A DNA stretch of 64,000 bases from Rhizobium johnstonii 3841 (GCF_000009265.1 NC_008380.1:2671501-2735500), one strand, 5' to 3'. Shown: positions 1 through 8,691, numbered from the stretch's first letter. Numbers and translations are program-made. The notes: generated by a model not told the origin, from the sequence alone.

Positions 1-592
1 CATGCAGGAACATCTCGAAGGCTTGAACGTCGAGGATCTCGACCGGCCGTTCGTCGCGGTCGCGGCCGAGGTCAATACCGGTCATGAGGTCTGGATCGCC
101 AATGGTTCGCTGATCACGGCGCTGCGCGCCTCCTATGCCCTGCCCGGCATTTTCGAGCCGGTCCGCAGCAATCACCGCACGCTGGTCGACGGCGCGCTGG
201 TCAATCCTGTCCCCGTCTCCGTCTGCCGCGCCTACGAGCAGCCGCTCGTCGTCGCCGTCAATCTCAATTACGATCTCTACGGCCGCTCGGCCGTCGTCCG
301 GCACAATGCCAGCCTCTCTCCGCAGGAGGTGCACAAGCAGGAAGAGGCGCCCTATGCGCGCCTCGGCATGACCGGCGTCATGGTGCAGGCCTTCAACATC
401 ATCCAGGACAGGATCGCCCGCGCCCGCCTTGCCGGCGACCCGCCTGATATTTCGCTGCAGCCGCGCCTCAGCTATATCGGCCTTTCCGAGTTCCACCGGG
501 CTGGCGAGGCGATCGAACGCGGTTACGAGGAAGCCAGAGCCCGGCTCCCCGAGATCAAGCGCATGCAGGAAGTCTACGCAAGCAACCCCTGA
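1..592 (+). CDS. Patatin-like phospholipase, C-terminal part (5' end outside window)
   Basis: This is the C-terminal part of a patatin-family lipid acyl hydrolase (RssA-like). The motif LVDGALVNPVP holds the Asp of the Ser-Asp catalytic dyad (D63 counted from the first visible Met) and the preceding ASYALPGIFEP stretch is typical of the family. The glycine-rich oxyanion loop and the GxSxG nucleophile motif are absent, so they must lie upstream of base 1 and the first visible ATG is not the true start. The exact substrate cannot be read from the sequence. Confidence 0.85.
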   Translation, partial: MQEHLEGLNVEDLDRPFVAVAAEVNTGHEVWIANGSLITALRASYALPGIFEPVRSNHRTLVDGALVNPVPVSVCRAYEQPLVVAVNLNYDLYGRSAVVRHNASLSPQEVHKQEEAPYARLGMTGVMVQAFNIIQDRIARARLAGDPPDISLQPRLSYIGLSEFHRAGEAIERGYEEARARLPEIKRMQEVYASNP

Positions 593-596
593 TGCA

Positions 597-631
597 CGTC
601 GTCCAAAAGCGCGTGGCGGTTTGGGACGACG
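597..631. terminator. Inverted repeat between convergent genes, possible bidirectional terminator
   Basis: Arms CGTCGTCC (597-604) and GGACGACG (624-631) can form a hairpin extended by an AAA/TTT pairing. It starts just past the patatin stop codon and lies before the 3' end of the convergent CBS gene. There is no clear T-run on either strand, so function as a terminator is inferred from position. Confidence 0.4.
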
Positions 632-660
632 AGACTAGTCAAGCGAGGCAGGCGAAAACC

Positions 661-1095
661 TCAGCCGGCGATATAGGCCTTGATTTCCTCGGCCTCACGC
701 TCGACTTCGGCGATGCGCGATTTCACCACGTCGCCGATCGAGATGATGCCGGCAAGCTTGCCATTGCTTTCCACCGGCACGTGACGGAAACGGCGGCTGG
801 TCATCAGCTCCATCAGCTCGTTGACGGTCGTTTCCTCATGGCAGCGATAGACCTTCGCGGTCATGACCTGGGCCAGCGAGTGGTCGAGGCCTTCCTTGCC
901 GTGTTTGGCGATCGCATGCACGAGATCGCGCTCGGTGAACATTCCCGAAATCCGGTTCTCCATGCCGACGACAACGATGGCGCCGATCTTCTTCTTGCTG
1001 AGGATGGCGGCCGCCTCGGCGACGGTGGTGTTCGGCCCGGCAGTGACGACGTCCCTGCCCTTCAGGTCGAGGATTGCTTTGACTGAACTGGTCAT
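661..1095 (-). CDS. Tandem CBS-domain protein
   Basis: A 144-residue protein consisting of two CBS domains (about residues 10-65 and 75-130). Such pairs form a Bateman module that binds adenosyl ligands such as AMP, ATP or SAM. No catalytic or membrane domain is attached, so it is a stand-alone sensor or regulator of unknown partner. The start is supported by a GGAGG ribosome binding site a few bases upstream. Stand-alone CBS pairs of this type are common in rhizobia, but the ligand cannot be inferred. Confidence 0.85.
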   Translation of the reverse strand: MTSSVKAILDLKGRDVVTAGPNTTVAEAAAILSKKKIGAIVVVGMENRISGMFTERDLVHAIAKHGKEGLDHSLAQVMTAKVYRCHEETTVNELMELMTSRRFRHVPVESNGKLAGIISIGDVVKSRIAEVEREAEEIKAYIAG

Positions 1096-1188
1096 TCGAA
1101 CCTCCTATGTCCGTGAAACACTTGTCACAGGCATCCGCGGCGGTTTCTCCCCCCGGCACGGATATAGGTCGATCGTGCACTGCTCGGC

Positions 1189-1980
1189 TCAGGATTGCAA
1201 CATATCCTTCTCGGTTCCGTCAGGTTCCATCACCGGCGGGCGCGCCCCCCGGTCGAACAACGAAAACAGCAAGAAGCCGAAGACAAATCCGCCGATATGC
1301 GCATCCCAGGCAATCGCCTGGTCGCTGTCGCCGACGAGCGGGATGCCGACAGCGATCAGCGCGTTGCCGACCAGCCAGAGCAGCATGAAGATGACGACGG
1401 TGCGGCTCTTCAGCGCCTCGACGATGGAAAGCCGGGGATTGAGATGCGCAGGCGCCATCGGTCGCCGTTCGGCCGGAAAAGCGAATCGGCAGGCGGCGCC
1501 CATCAGCCCGGAGATGACGCCCGACGCGCCGATCAGCAATGACACGTCCCCCCAGTTCAGGACCGCGTGCAGGGCGGCGGACGCGACGGCGGAAAAAACC
1601 CAGAAGAGTGCGAAACGCAGCGTCCCGATGCGGCGCACGACCGGCGCGCCGAAGGCCATCAGCCAGAAGGCGTTAAAGAGGATATGCTGGACGCTGCCGT
1701 GCAGCAGCGAATAGGTGACGGGTGTCCAGAACAGCTCCGGCCCCTGCTGCGACAGCGGAATCACATAGCGGGCGGGAACGAAGCCGAAGGTGAAGAACAG
1801 CCAGTTCAGCGCATCGTAGGAGAGCAGGAGTTCCTGCACTGCATAAATGACACCAAGCAGGCAAAGACTGAAGAACAGTGCCGGTGGGAGGTTGAAGACC
1901 GGTTCGCGCGGTGGCCGTGCCGGCGGCTGGACCTCGGGAGGTTCGGGCGCCTTGTGCGGCTCGGCCGTCTGCTCATTCAT
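1189..1980 (-). CDS. Rhomboid family intramembrane serine protease
   Basis: A 263-residue polytopic membrane protein. The catalytic dyad of rhomboids is visible: Ser153 in GASG and His228 in DAHIGG, plus the HxxxN motif (His99) of an earlier helix. The N-terminal 30 residues are Pro/Glu-rich and cytoplasmic in character. The reading frame extends upstream to 2211, but the Met at 1980 gives a normal rhomboid N-terminus and has a GAGG-like site before it, while the upstream part would read through a transcription terminator. The substrate is unknown. Confidence 0.88.
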   Translation of the reverse strand: MNEQTAEPHKAPEPPEVQPPARPPREPVFNLPPALFFSLCLLGVIYAVQELLLSYDALNWLFFTFGFVPARYVIPLSQQGPELFWTPVTYSLLHGSVQHILFNAFWLMAFGAPVVRRIGTLRFALFWVFSAVASAALHAVLNWGDVSLLIGASGVISGLMGAACRFAFPAERRPMAPAHLNPRLSIVEALKSRTVVIFMLLWLVGNALIAVGIPLVGDSDQAIAWDAHIGGFVFGFLLFSLFDRGARPPVMEPDGTEKDMLQS

Positions 1981-2026
1981 CTGTGTTTCGCCTCGTTGAG
2001 GCCACAGCCATACAGGAGCGATTGTC

Positions 2027-2057
2027 AAAAAAAAAGCCGTCCGAAGGGTCGGACGGC
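2027..2057 (-). terminator. Strong intrinsic terminator upstream of the rhomboid gene
   Basis: On the minus strand a perfect 9-bp stem (GCCGTCCGA / TCGGACGGC) with a 4-base loop is followed by nine T residues. It lies 47 bp upstream of the rhomboid start and on the same strand. No recognisable protein gene precedes it on that strand, so it either ends a small RNA or attenuates rhomboid transcription. Confidence 0.85.
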
Positions 2058-2190
2058 ATACCGGGAGCTCCAGGAAAAGACCTCGGCCCGGGCAGGTTGT
2101 GCTGAACTTCGAAAGTCGAAGCGATGGCAGGACAGTCTCACGACGGGCATCGCATCTCAACCGAAACCATCTCTTAACCTTAACCGCCGT
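2027..2190 (-). ncRNA. Candidate small RNA ending at the orphan terminator
   Basis: The strong terminator at 2027-2057 needs a transcript that starts to its right on the minus strand. Between it and the divergent PAS gene (start 2275) there is about 200 bp with no convincing coding frame. Just before the terminator stem is a GC-rich stretch that can fold on itself. The 5' end is a guess, because I see no clear CTTGAC-N17-CTATAT promoter. I could not match it to a named alphaproteobacterial sRNA family. Confidence 0.4.
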
Positions 2191-2274
2191 GATTTGGCAT
2201 GAAATCCGCAAGGTAGAGCTTGTACGGGCAATGACTGCCCAAAAATGCTCCGGAATGGAACAGGTTGGTGTGAA

Positions 2275-2889
2275 ATGCGGCTACAAACGACCATCGAAAT
2301 TTTTGACTACTGGAACCGTATCCGCGGCGCTGCCGATGCGCCGCTGAAATCACAGGTCGAACCCTCCGCCGTCCCCCATCTTCTCCAAAGTCTCTTTATT
2401 CTGGAGACGCGCAAGGGTGGAGATATCGGCTTCCGGCTCGCCGGCACCCGTATCTGTGATCTCTTCGGGCGTGACCTGCGCGGCGAACGTTTTTCGTCTC
2501 TCTGGGCAAATGGTCAGCTCGCGGACATCGAACGCACGGCGATGGGTGTCATGGACCATGCCATGCCGGCCCTGTTCAACGCCACCGGCTACAGCACTGT
2601 CGGTCATCAGGCCTCCTTCGAGATTATCATGATGCCGCTGCGTTCGCCGGACGGCGCCTGCGACCGGCTGCTCGGCGCGATCGCGCCGGCAGCGGCCGCG
2701 AGCTGGCTGGAGATCGTACCGCTCGAATTCCTGGCGCTCGACCGCAGCCGCCTGCTGCCCGGAAAATTCGACAAGGCAGCACCGGCTGAACCGCGCCCCA
2801 TCAACAGGATCGTCGCTGGCAAAAGCATCCATTTCGGCCAGGTCATGCGCCGCATGGTCTCGCAGCTGCTGAGTGCGGAGGCGCGCTGA
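2275..2889 (+). CDS. PAS-domain protein (PAS_5 / DUF1457 type)
   Basis: A 204-residue single-domain protein of the rhizobial PAS_5 type. The opening IEIFDYWNRIRG, the early L-x-x-LFILE segment and FRLAGTRICDLFGRDLRG are characteristic. It has no kinase, GGDEF or HTH output domain and no membrane segment, so it probably senses a small molecule and acts through a partner. I chose ATG 2275 because family members begin with this M-R-x-x-T-T-I-like stretch; an ATG at 2245 is also in frame. The ribosome binding site is weak for both. Confidence 0.75.
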   Translation: MRLQTTIEIFDYWNRIRGAADAPLKSQVEPSAVPHLLQSLFILETRKGGDIGFRLAGTRICDLFGRDLRGERFSSLWANGQLADIERTAMGVMDHAMPALFNATGYSTVGHQASFEIIMMPLRSPDGACDRLLGAIAPAAAASWLEIVPLEFLALDRSRLLPGKFDKAAPAEPRPINRIVAGKSIHFGQVMRRMVSQLLSAEAR

Positions 2890-3013
2890 CGGTCCCATTT
2901 CGGCACATCCGGCATACTCGTTTTCCGCTATATGGGGACCGGGCAAAACAACCTTCTGTTAATGGATTGTGGGTAAAGATCGGTCTCTGCGATTTTCATG
3001 AAGAAGCCCTTTG

Positions 3014-3625
3014 ATGCACTCGTTCCAGCCAGCTCAGACGCAACGACCTGCGCCGCGCCCTGAACAGGGCGTTTTTCAGCGTGTGCCCATCAATATGCAG
3101 GGCAGGCTGATGCTTGCGAACTACGAAGAGTTCGAATGCATGGTGATCGACATGTCGCCTGGCGATATGTACGTCACCTGCCTCGGCCGGCCGCGCGCCA
3201 ACGAACGCGTCGTCGCCTATATCGACCATCTCGGCCGCGTCGAAGGTTATGTCCAGACGATCGACGGCCGCGGTTTCACCATGTCGATCAACGCCACCGA
3301 CCGGAAGCGCGAGAAGCTTGCCGCCCAGCTCACCTGGCTTGCCAACAAGCACGAACTCGGCCTGCCCGAGGATCGCCGCCACGACCGTTTGACGCCACGC
3401 GACACGAAGACCGAGCTGACGCTCGAGGACGGTACGCGCTATTCCTGCCGCATCATGGACCTTTCGCTGTCGGGCGCTGCCGTCGACGTCGAGATGCGCC
3501 CTTCGATCGGAACGGCCGTGCGCCTCGGCAACATGCGCGGTCGCGTCGTACGCCACTTCGTCGAAGGTGTGGCGATCGAATTCCTGTCGATCCAGTCCCG
3601 CGAGACGCTGCGGGAATTCCTTTAA
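3014..3625 (+). CDS. Tandem PilZ-domain protein
   Basis: A 203-residue soluble protein with two PilZ-like halves. The second half has the full c-di-GMP signature: RRHDR (121-125, fits RxxxR) and DLSLSG (149-154, fits DxSxxG). The first half keeps R23, R31 and DMSPGD but is degenerate. This suggests one c-di-GMP binding site and one structural or dimerising PilZ fold. ATG 3014 is preferred over the adjacent in-frame TTG 3011. Family knowledge links such proteins to motility or surface polysaccharide control; the specific target is unknown. Confidence 0.8.
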   Translation: MHSFQPAQTQRPAPRPEQGVFQRVPINMQGRLMLANYEEFECMVIDMSPGDMYVTCLGRPRANERVVAYIDHLGRVEGYVQTIDGRGFTMSINATDRKREKLAAQLTWLANKHELGLPEDRRHDRLTPRDTKTELTLEDGTRYSCRIMDLSLSGAAVDVEMRPSIGTAVRLGNMRGRVVRHFVEGVAIEFLSIQSRETLREFL

Positions 3626-3997
3626 CAGCTGCGGAAAATGGCACTGCCTTGCCGGGGAGTCCGCGGGGTGCAATTCTCGGCGGGCTTCCATCCAACGCAA
3701 TTGCCAGGTCCGGCGCGCGCCCGGTCAGGTCGTGTTGAAAAGCCTGCACTTCACGGCAGGAGATTTGCAAGCGGCAACGAATCTGGCTTTGGAAAGCAAG
3801 CGTGAAATCCTGTCGCAAGTCGTTCCACCCAGTCGGTAGATAATTTTATGAGTGGAACAAGCTGCGACACCGATCGGCACGCAATAAGGTTGCGCAAAAT
3901 TGTGCAGTGATTTGCGTCCGGGAATGCCCTGCCCTCGCCCGTCTTCCCTTTGTCAGCGATATGATGGATAAGGCCCGCTTCGGTCTCAGGTGCGTCC
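3626..3997. other. Intergenic region with two dyads
   Basis: This 372-bp gap holds no convincing gene. It contains a large inverted repeat at 3813-3867 (outer arms TCGCA/TGCGA, inner arms GTTCCAC/GTGGAAC around an AT-rich centre) and a shorter dyad TGCGCAAAATTGTGCA at 3891-3906, about 90 bp before the iminopeptidase start. Both could be regulator binding sites. A minus-strand frame at 3751-3999 has no family resemblance and was not called. Confidence 0.5.
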
Positions 3998-4972
3998 ATG
4001 TCAGCTCTTTATCCCGAAATCGAACCCTATGATCATGGTCAGCTCGATACGGGCGACGGCAATCTGATCTATTGGGAAGCCTGCGGCAATCCGGCGGGTC
4101 GCCCGGCGCTGGTGCTGCATGGCGGCCCTGGTTCCGGCTGTTCGACCGCGGCGCGGCGCTATTTCGATCCCGACGCCTATCGAATCATTCTGTTCGATCA
4201 GCGCAATTGCGGCCGCAGCCTGCCGAGTGCAGCCGATCCTGAAACCGATCTCTCCCTCAACACCACCTGGCATCTGGTTGCCGATATCGAGCGGCTGCGG
4301 GCCCATCTCGGCATCGACAGTTGGCTCCTTTTCGGCAATTCCTGGGGTTCGACGCTGGCGCTGGCCTATGCCGAAACCCATCCGGAGCGCGTCGCCGCGA
4401 TTGTCCTGTCAGGCGTGACCACCACCCGGCGTTCGGAAATCGACTGGCTCTGTCGCGGCATGGCGCCACTCTTTCCGGAGGAATGGCACCGTTTCCGCCA
4501 GGTGATTCCCGCAGGCAGCCAGGGACGAGACGAGGACATCGTCGCCGCCTATCATCGTCTTCTCAACGATCCGGATCCGGAAACGCGCTTCAAGGCGGCG
4601 CGTGACTGGCATGATTGGGAGGCGGCATCGATTCTGCTTGCCGATCCCCAAGGCCGGCCGCGCCGCTGGGCCGATCCGGCCTATATGCTGACGCGCGCCC
4701 GCATCATCACCCATTACTTCAGCAATGGCGCCTGGCTGGAGGACGGCCAGCTTTTGAAGAACGCCGCTCGGCTCATCGGCAGTCCCGGTATCCTGCTGCA
4801 GGGAAGGCTCGACATCGAGGCGCCGCTCGTCACGGCTTGGGAACTCGCCCGCGCCTGGCCGCAAAGCGAGCTTAGCATCCTTGCGCATGCTGCCCATTCC
4901 ACCGCAAATCCCGATATGAGCGCGGCGATTGTGACTGCCACCGATCGATTTCGCTATTTTCCTCAAAAATAA
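3998..4972 (+). CDS. pip: Proline iminopeptidase
   Basis: A 324-residue cytoplasmic alpha/beta hydrolase of peptidase family S33 that removes N-terminal proline from peptides. Visible motifs are the oxyanion HGGPGSG (41-47), FDQRNCGRS, and the nucleophile elbow GNSWGS with Ser115; the C-terminal HAAHS supplies the likely catalytic His. Length fits the family (about 310-325). It stands alone, with an AT-poor leader containing a possible operator at 3891-3906. Confidence 0.9.
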   Translation: MSALYPEIEPYDHGQLDTGDGNLIYWEACGNPAGRPALVLHGGPGSGCSTAARRYFDPDAYRIILFDQRNCGRSLPSAADPETDLSLNTTWHLVADIERLRAHLGIDSWLLFGNSWGSTLALAYAETHPERVAAIVLSGVTTTRRSEIDWLCRGMAPLFPEEWHRFRQVIPAGSQGRDEDIVAAYHRLLNDPDPETRFKAARDWHDWEAASILLADPQGRPRRWADPAYMLTRARIITHYFSNGAWLEDGQLLKNAARLIGSPGILLQGRLDIEAPLVTAWELARAWPQSELSILAHAAHSTANPDMSAAIVTATDRFRYFPQK

Positions 4973-5347
4973 TTTTCCCGCCCACATCGGCGATCTGAGC
5001 GATATTCTGCTTTCGAACCGGCCGAATCGGTCGTTTCCCGCGGCATCGTCGGCCGGGGGCACGTCGCCGCAGATCGCTTATCGGCCGGCGGAATTTACCC
5101 GGCTCAACGAAAATCCTTAACATCAGGACGGCAACGCAACCTTTTCGCGGGCGAAAGCCTTGTTGCGTGAATTAAAATTTTAAACGAATTCGCGACAAAT
5201 CCGCATCGAATTTTATGCGCATTCGAATCTGTTTTTAGCCAAGTTTTATCGGCATTTGAATCAACTAAGCCTCTAATTCTATTGCGTAATTTTGCGTGAG
5301 ATAAAAACGTCTGTGCCATTGTCACCTCAACTTACGGGGAGACGGCA
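4973..5347. other. AT-rich intergenic promoter region
   Basis: This 375-bp gap has no gene that I can support. The second half (about 5165-5310) is markedly AT-rich compared with the surroundings and probably contains the promoter of the secreted protein at 5348. A hairpin with arms CGCAAC (5135-5140) and GTTGCG (5162-5167), with a nested TTTCGC/GCGAAA stem, sits at the boundary. Confidence 0.45.
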
Positions 5348-5953
5348 ATGACAACTGCGAATATCCTGAAAGGCGGCCTTCTGGCCGGTGCGATCATGAT
5401 GGCAATGGCGGGTTCGGGACAGGCGATGCCCGCCAGCATGGCCCTGGCAGGCAATGCCAGCCCGCCGATCGGACACTACGAATTCTGCAAGGCGAATCCG
5501 ACGGAATGTGTCGAAGTCGGCGGCGATGCCGGACCGGCCATCCTCACCGAAGATCGCTGGAAGGAAATTCTCAAGGTCAACTACACCGTCAATTCGACGA
5601 TCCAGCCGATGACGGACGAGCAGATCTACGGGGTCGAGGAGCGCTGGGCCTATCCACGCACCGTCGGCGACTGCGAGGACTACGCCCTGCTGAAGCGCAA
5701 GATGCTGATCGACGACGGTTTCTCGCCGTCCGACACGCTGATCACCGTCGTGCTGCAGCCGAATGGCGAAGGCCATGCCGTGCTGACTGTTCGTACCGAT
5801 CATGGCGACTTCATCCTCGACAACATGCGCAACAAGGTGCTGCTGTGGTCGGACACCGAATACACCTATCTGAAGCGCCAGTCCGCCGACGATCCGGCCC
5901 GCTGGTCGAAGCTTCAGGACGGCCGCGCTGTCGCGGTCGGTAGCGTCAAGTAA
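5348..5953 (+). CDS. Secreted bacterial transglutaminase-like cysteine proteinase (BTLCP)
   Basis: A 201-residue protein with an N-terminal signal peptide (about 1-26, ending SGQA) and the BTLCP domain. The catalytic triad is visible as Cys109 in GDCEDYALLKRK, His143 in GHAVLTV and Asp158 in LDN. Family members (LapG-related) are periplasmic proteases or structural homologues. No LapD-type receptor or large adhesin gene lies nearby, so a LapG role is not supported by context. A GGGGAGA ribosome binding site lies just before the ATG. Confidence 0.85.
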   Translation: MTTANILKGGLLAGAIMMAMAGSGQAMPASMALAGNASPPIGHYEFCKANPTECVEVGGDAGPAILTEDRWKEILKVNYTVNSTIQPMTDEQIYGVEERWAYPRTVGDCEDYALLKRKMLIDDGFSPSDTLITVVLQPNGEGHAVLTVRTDHGDFILDNMRNKVLLWSDTEYTYLKRQSADDPARWSKLQDGRAVAVGSVK

Positions 5954-6030
5954 GAACAGCCTGCCGGCCGTTGCCGGTTGCTGCCTGCGGCCCGGTCAGT
6001 CCCCGCATCCCGTCCCCGACCGGTGCCCAA

Positions 6031-6070
6031 GAGCCGTTCCCGCTGTCCCGGGAACGGCTCACCCCTTTTC
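6031..6070 (+). terminator. Intrinsic terminator after the BTLCP gene
   Basis: A perfect 12-bp stem GAGCCGTTCCCG / CGGGAACGGCTC with a 6-base loop is followed by ACCCCTTTTC. It lies 78 bp after the stop codon. Confidence 0.75.
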
Positions 6071-6195
6071 AAGCCTTACCCATCAGCGCATTAGCGGATT
6101 ATTAACCATGTCGATCCGATCATGGCGATGAGATTCATCATCGGCACCGGCGGCTCATGTTCTTCCTGCGGCGGACCGAAACGCGAAGAACCGCC

Positions 6196-6942
6196 ATGAG
6201 CCATGCCGCGCAGAGCGCACCCGACGAGCAGCCGCTTCTTTCCATGGGGTTTCTCCTCCGCACGATGGCGGTGATCTCAGTCCTGGCGGTGCTGACCGTT
6301 GCCATCAGCATCGGCGGCCGCTGGTTCGGCCGGCATATCTCGCTTGCCGGCAACACCGACAGCACGGTTGAAATCCAGCTCGCCATCGGCCGCGACACCG
6401 TGAAATTCCCCGAGAATGCCATCCGCTTCCCGAGCCAAAGGCATGAAGGCGCCGCCGAGCGCGTCGATCTCTACCTCGCCTGGCCGGAAATGCGGGGTTA
6501 CGGCAAGGAAAACCACCTTCGATTCGACGATATCGCCCAATCCTCCGGGCTGATCTTTCTGCAGATCACCCAGAGCACCATGTCGCGCGACATGTCCGGG
6601 CGGCTGGAGCCGATCTATTCGCATCTGCTCGAAGGACCTGCGGAGCCCTACCGCGACGGGCTGACGCTGCACCGTCTTCGCGCCGATGCGGGTTACGGCG
6701 ACGAGGTGCTGCTGACGGCGCCCGTCAAGGGCGGGCCGGATTACGTCGTGCGCTGCATATTGCCGTCAGCCCCGGATAAGGCGGCGGGTGGAGATTGTCA
6801 GCGCGATATCAAAGTCGGTCGGGATCTCAGCGTTCTCTACCGCTTCTCAAGCAGCCATCTCGACGACTGGGAACATATTGATGCCGCTATCCGCACCTTT
6901 GTAGACGCGCGTCTTGTGAACCGTTCTGCGACAAGTCCCTAA
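6196..6942 (+). CDS. Hypothetical single-pass membrane protein
   Basis: A 248-residue protein with one hydrophobic segment (about residues 20-42) and a large periplasmic domain of about 200 residues. The domain contains two Cys residues (in VRCILPS and GGDCQRD) that could form a disulfide. I recognise no family. ATG 6196 overlaps the TGA of a 25-codon frame that starts at 6122, which would allow coupling; an in-frame ATG at 6157 would add 13 residues. It lies upstream of the D,D-carboxypeptidase, which hints at an envelope role but proves nothing. Confidence 0.7.
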   Translation: MSHAAQSAPDEQPLLSMGFLLRTMAVISVLAVLTVAISIGGRWFGRHISLAGNTDSTVEIQLAIGRDTVKFPENAIRFPSQRHEGAAERVDLYLAWPEMRGYGKENHLRFDDIAQSSGLIFLQITQSTMSRDMSGRLEPIYSHLLEGPAEPYRDGLTLHRLRADAGYGDEVLLTAPVKGGPDYVVRCILPSAPDKAAGGDCQRDIKVGRDLSVLYRFSSSHLDDWEHIDAAIRTFVDARLVNRSATSP

Positions 6943-7076
6943 AATGCTCTCCGGACAGCGAAATAAACGATTCATCATAAACGGATTGGTAACGCCCAAC
7001 CGGTAATTTTAGAAGACGAGCTGTGCGGCGGGAGGTGTTCGGTTCCTGCCAAAATCTGAAGTGTCAAATATCTGAA

Positions 7077-8648
7077 ATGCAAGCGAAGAGTGGAATAGTG
7101 TCAAGGTCAGTCTCCTCCGTATCATCGTCCCGATCCGGCAGTTTTTTCGCAAGGCTGCTGGCGATCCTTTCGGTGGCCGTCACGATCGTCATGGTCGATT
7201 CGGTGAATGCCGACGCGGAAGCGGCAAATCCGAAATATGCAGGCATCGTCGTCGACGCCAAGACCGGCAACGTTCTCTACAGTGAGAACGCCGACCGGCT
7301 GCAATACCCCGCCTCCCTGACCAAGATGATGACCCTTTACATGACCTTCGAGGCATTGGAGCAGGGTCGCATCCGCCTCGATACGCCGGTCCCCTTCTCC
7401 GCCCATGCGGCAGCCCAGGCGCCGACCAAACTCGGCGTGCGCGCTGGCGGCACGATCACCGTCGAACAAGGCATTCTCGGTCTCGTCACCCTGTCGGCCA
7501 ATGATGCCGCAACCGCACTCGGCGAAATGCTGGGCGGCGGCAGCGAGGATCGCTTCGCCCAACTGATGACCGCCAAGGCGCATGCGCTCGGCATGACGCG
7601 CACCACTTATCGCAATGCCAACGGCCTGCCGAATACGGCGCAGATGACGACGGCGCGCGACCAGGCCCGGCTCGGCATCGCCCTTCGCCAGCATTTCCCG
7701 CAATATTACGGCTATTTCTCTACCCGCGCCTTCAAGTTCGGCAGCCGCACGATCCGCAGCCACAACCGCCTGGTCGGTTCGGTGCGCGGCGTCGACGGCA
7801 TCAAGACCGGTTACACGCGGGCTGCGGGCTTCAATCTGGTAAGCTCCGTGCAGGTGGACGGCAAGTCGATCGTCGGCGTCGTGATGGGTGGCGCCTCGAC
7901 GCCCGCCCGCGATGCCCAGATGCGCAATCTGATCGCCAGCTACCTGCCGAAGGCGTCGAGCCGTGGCGGATCGTCGGCGCTGATCGCCCAGGCAGCCCCT
8001 GCCCCGGCGATGATCGTGACGCCGGCTCCGGTCCAGCCCAAGAAGGCTCAGCAAATGGCGAAGACCATCACCGCAGCGCAGCCGCCGATTTCGGCAGCCG
8101 CCGCCGATCTCAGCCTGCCGCACAGGGGGCCGATGCCGGATGCGCGTTACCAGATCGCCGAGACCGAGGTCGCCTATGCCGAGACCGCCGCGCGGAAATC
8201 CGACAATCCGCTGGTAGCACAGCCGATGCCGGCGCCAACCAAAGTCAAGACCATGACCTTCAAGCAACAGGCATCGGTCGCCGTGCCGACGCCGGCACCC
8301 GCCTACATGCCGCAGGAACAGGGCGATACATCGGTCGATGAGGTCACGACCGCCTCGACCACTCCCTCACCGACTCGTGCTGCTTCCACCAGCAATGGAC
8401 CGACCGGCTGGGTCGTGCAGGTCGGCGTCTCGCCGAGCCGGCAGATGGCCATGGACCTTCTGGAAAGCGCCAGGAGCAAGGGCGGCAAGGCGCTGGCCTC
8501 GGCAAAGCCCTTCGCAGTTGCCTATGCCGCCGGTGGTGACCAGCTTTACCGCGCCCGCTTCGGCGGCTTCGACGATCAGCGTGATGCCGTCAACGCCTGC
8601 AAGGCCTTGAAGAAGGCCGGCATCAAGTGCTGGGCGGCGGCCCAATGA
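7077..8648 (+). CDS. D-alanyl-D-alanine carboxypeptidase with C-terminal SPOR domain
   Basis: A 523-residue class-C low-molecular-weight PBP (peptidase S11). It has an N-terminal hydrophobic segment (about 23-50). The active-site motifs are SLTK (Ser80, Lys83), SAN (140-142) and KTG (243-245). A Pro/Ala-rich linker follows, and residues of about 440-523 form a SPOR domain that binds denuded septal peptidoglycan. It trims stem pentapeptides, and SPOR probably directs it to the division site. The start is uncertain: GTG 7098 has a better ribosome binding site, and GTG 7023 is also in frame. Confidence 0.9.
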   Translation: MQAKSGIVSRSVSSVSSSRSGSFFARLLAILSVAVTIVMVDSVNADAEAANPKYAGIVVDAKTGNVLYSENADRLQYPASLTKMMTLYMTFEALEQGRIRLDTPVPFSAHAAAQAPTKLGVRAGGTITVEQGILGLVTLSANDAATALGEMLGGGSEDRFAQLMTAKAHALGMTRTTYRNANGLPNTAQMTTARDQARLGIALRQHFPQYYGYFSTRAFKFGSRTIRSHNRLVGSVRGVDGIKTGYTRAAGFNLVSSVQVDGKSIVGVVMGGASTPARDAQMRNLIASYLPKASSRGGSSALIAQAAPAPAMIVTPAPVQPKKAQQMAKTITAAQPPISAAAADLSLPHRGPMPDARYQIAETEVAYAETAARKSDNPLVAQPMPAPTKVKTMTFKQQASVAVPTPAPAYMPQEQGDTSVDEVTTASTTPSPTRAASTSNGPTGWVVQVGVSPSRQMAMDLLESARSKGGKALASAKPFAVAYAAGGDQLYRARFGGFDDQRDAVNACKALKKAGIKCWAAAQ

Positions 8649-8691
8649 GCTATTCGATGCTGCCTGCAAGATGGCCGGCGGCATCGGTGAC

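Noticed and set aside
3751..3999. 82-codon minus-strand frame
   Set aside because: No homology or ribosome binding site, and it overlaps the dyad region before pip.
7122..8267. 381-codon minus-strand frame
   Set aside because: Antisense shadow of the D,D-carboxypeptidase gene.
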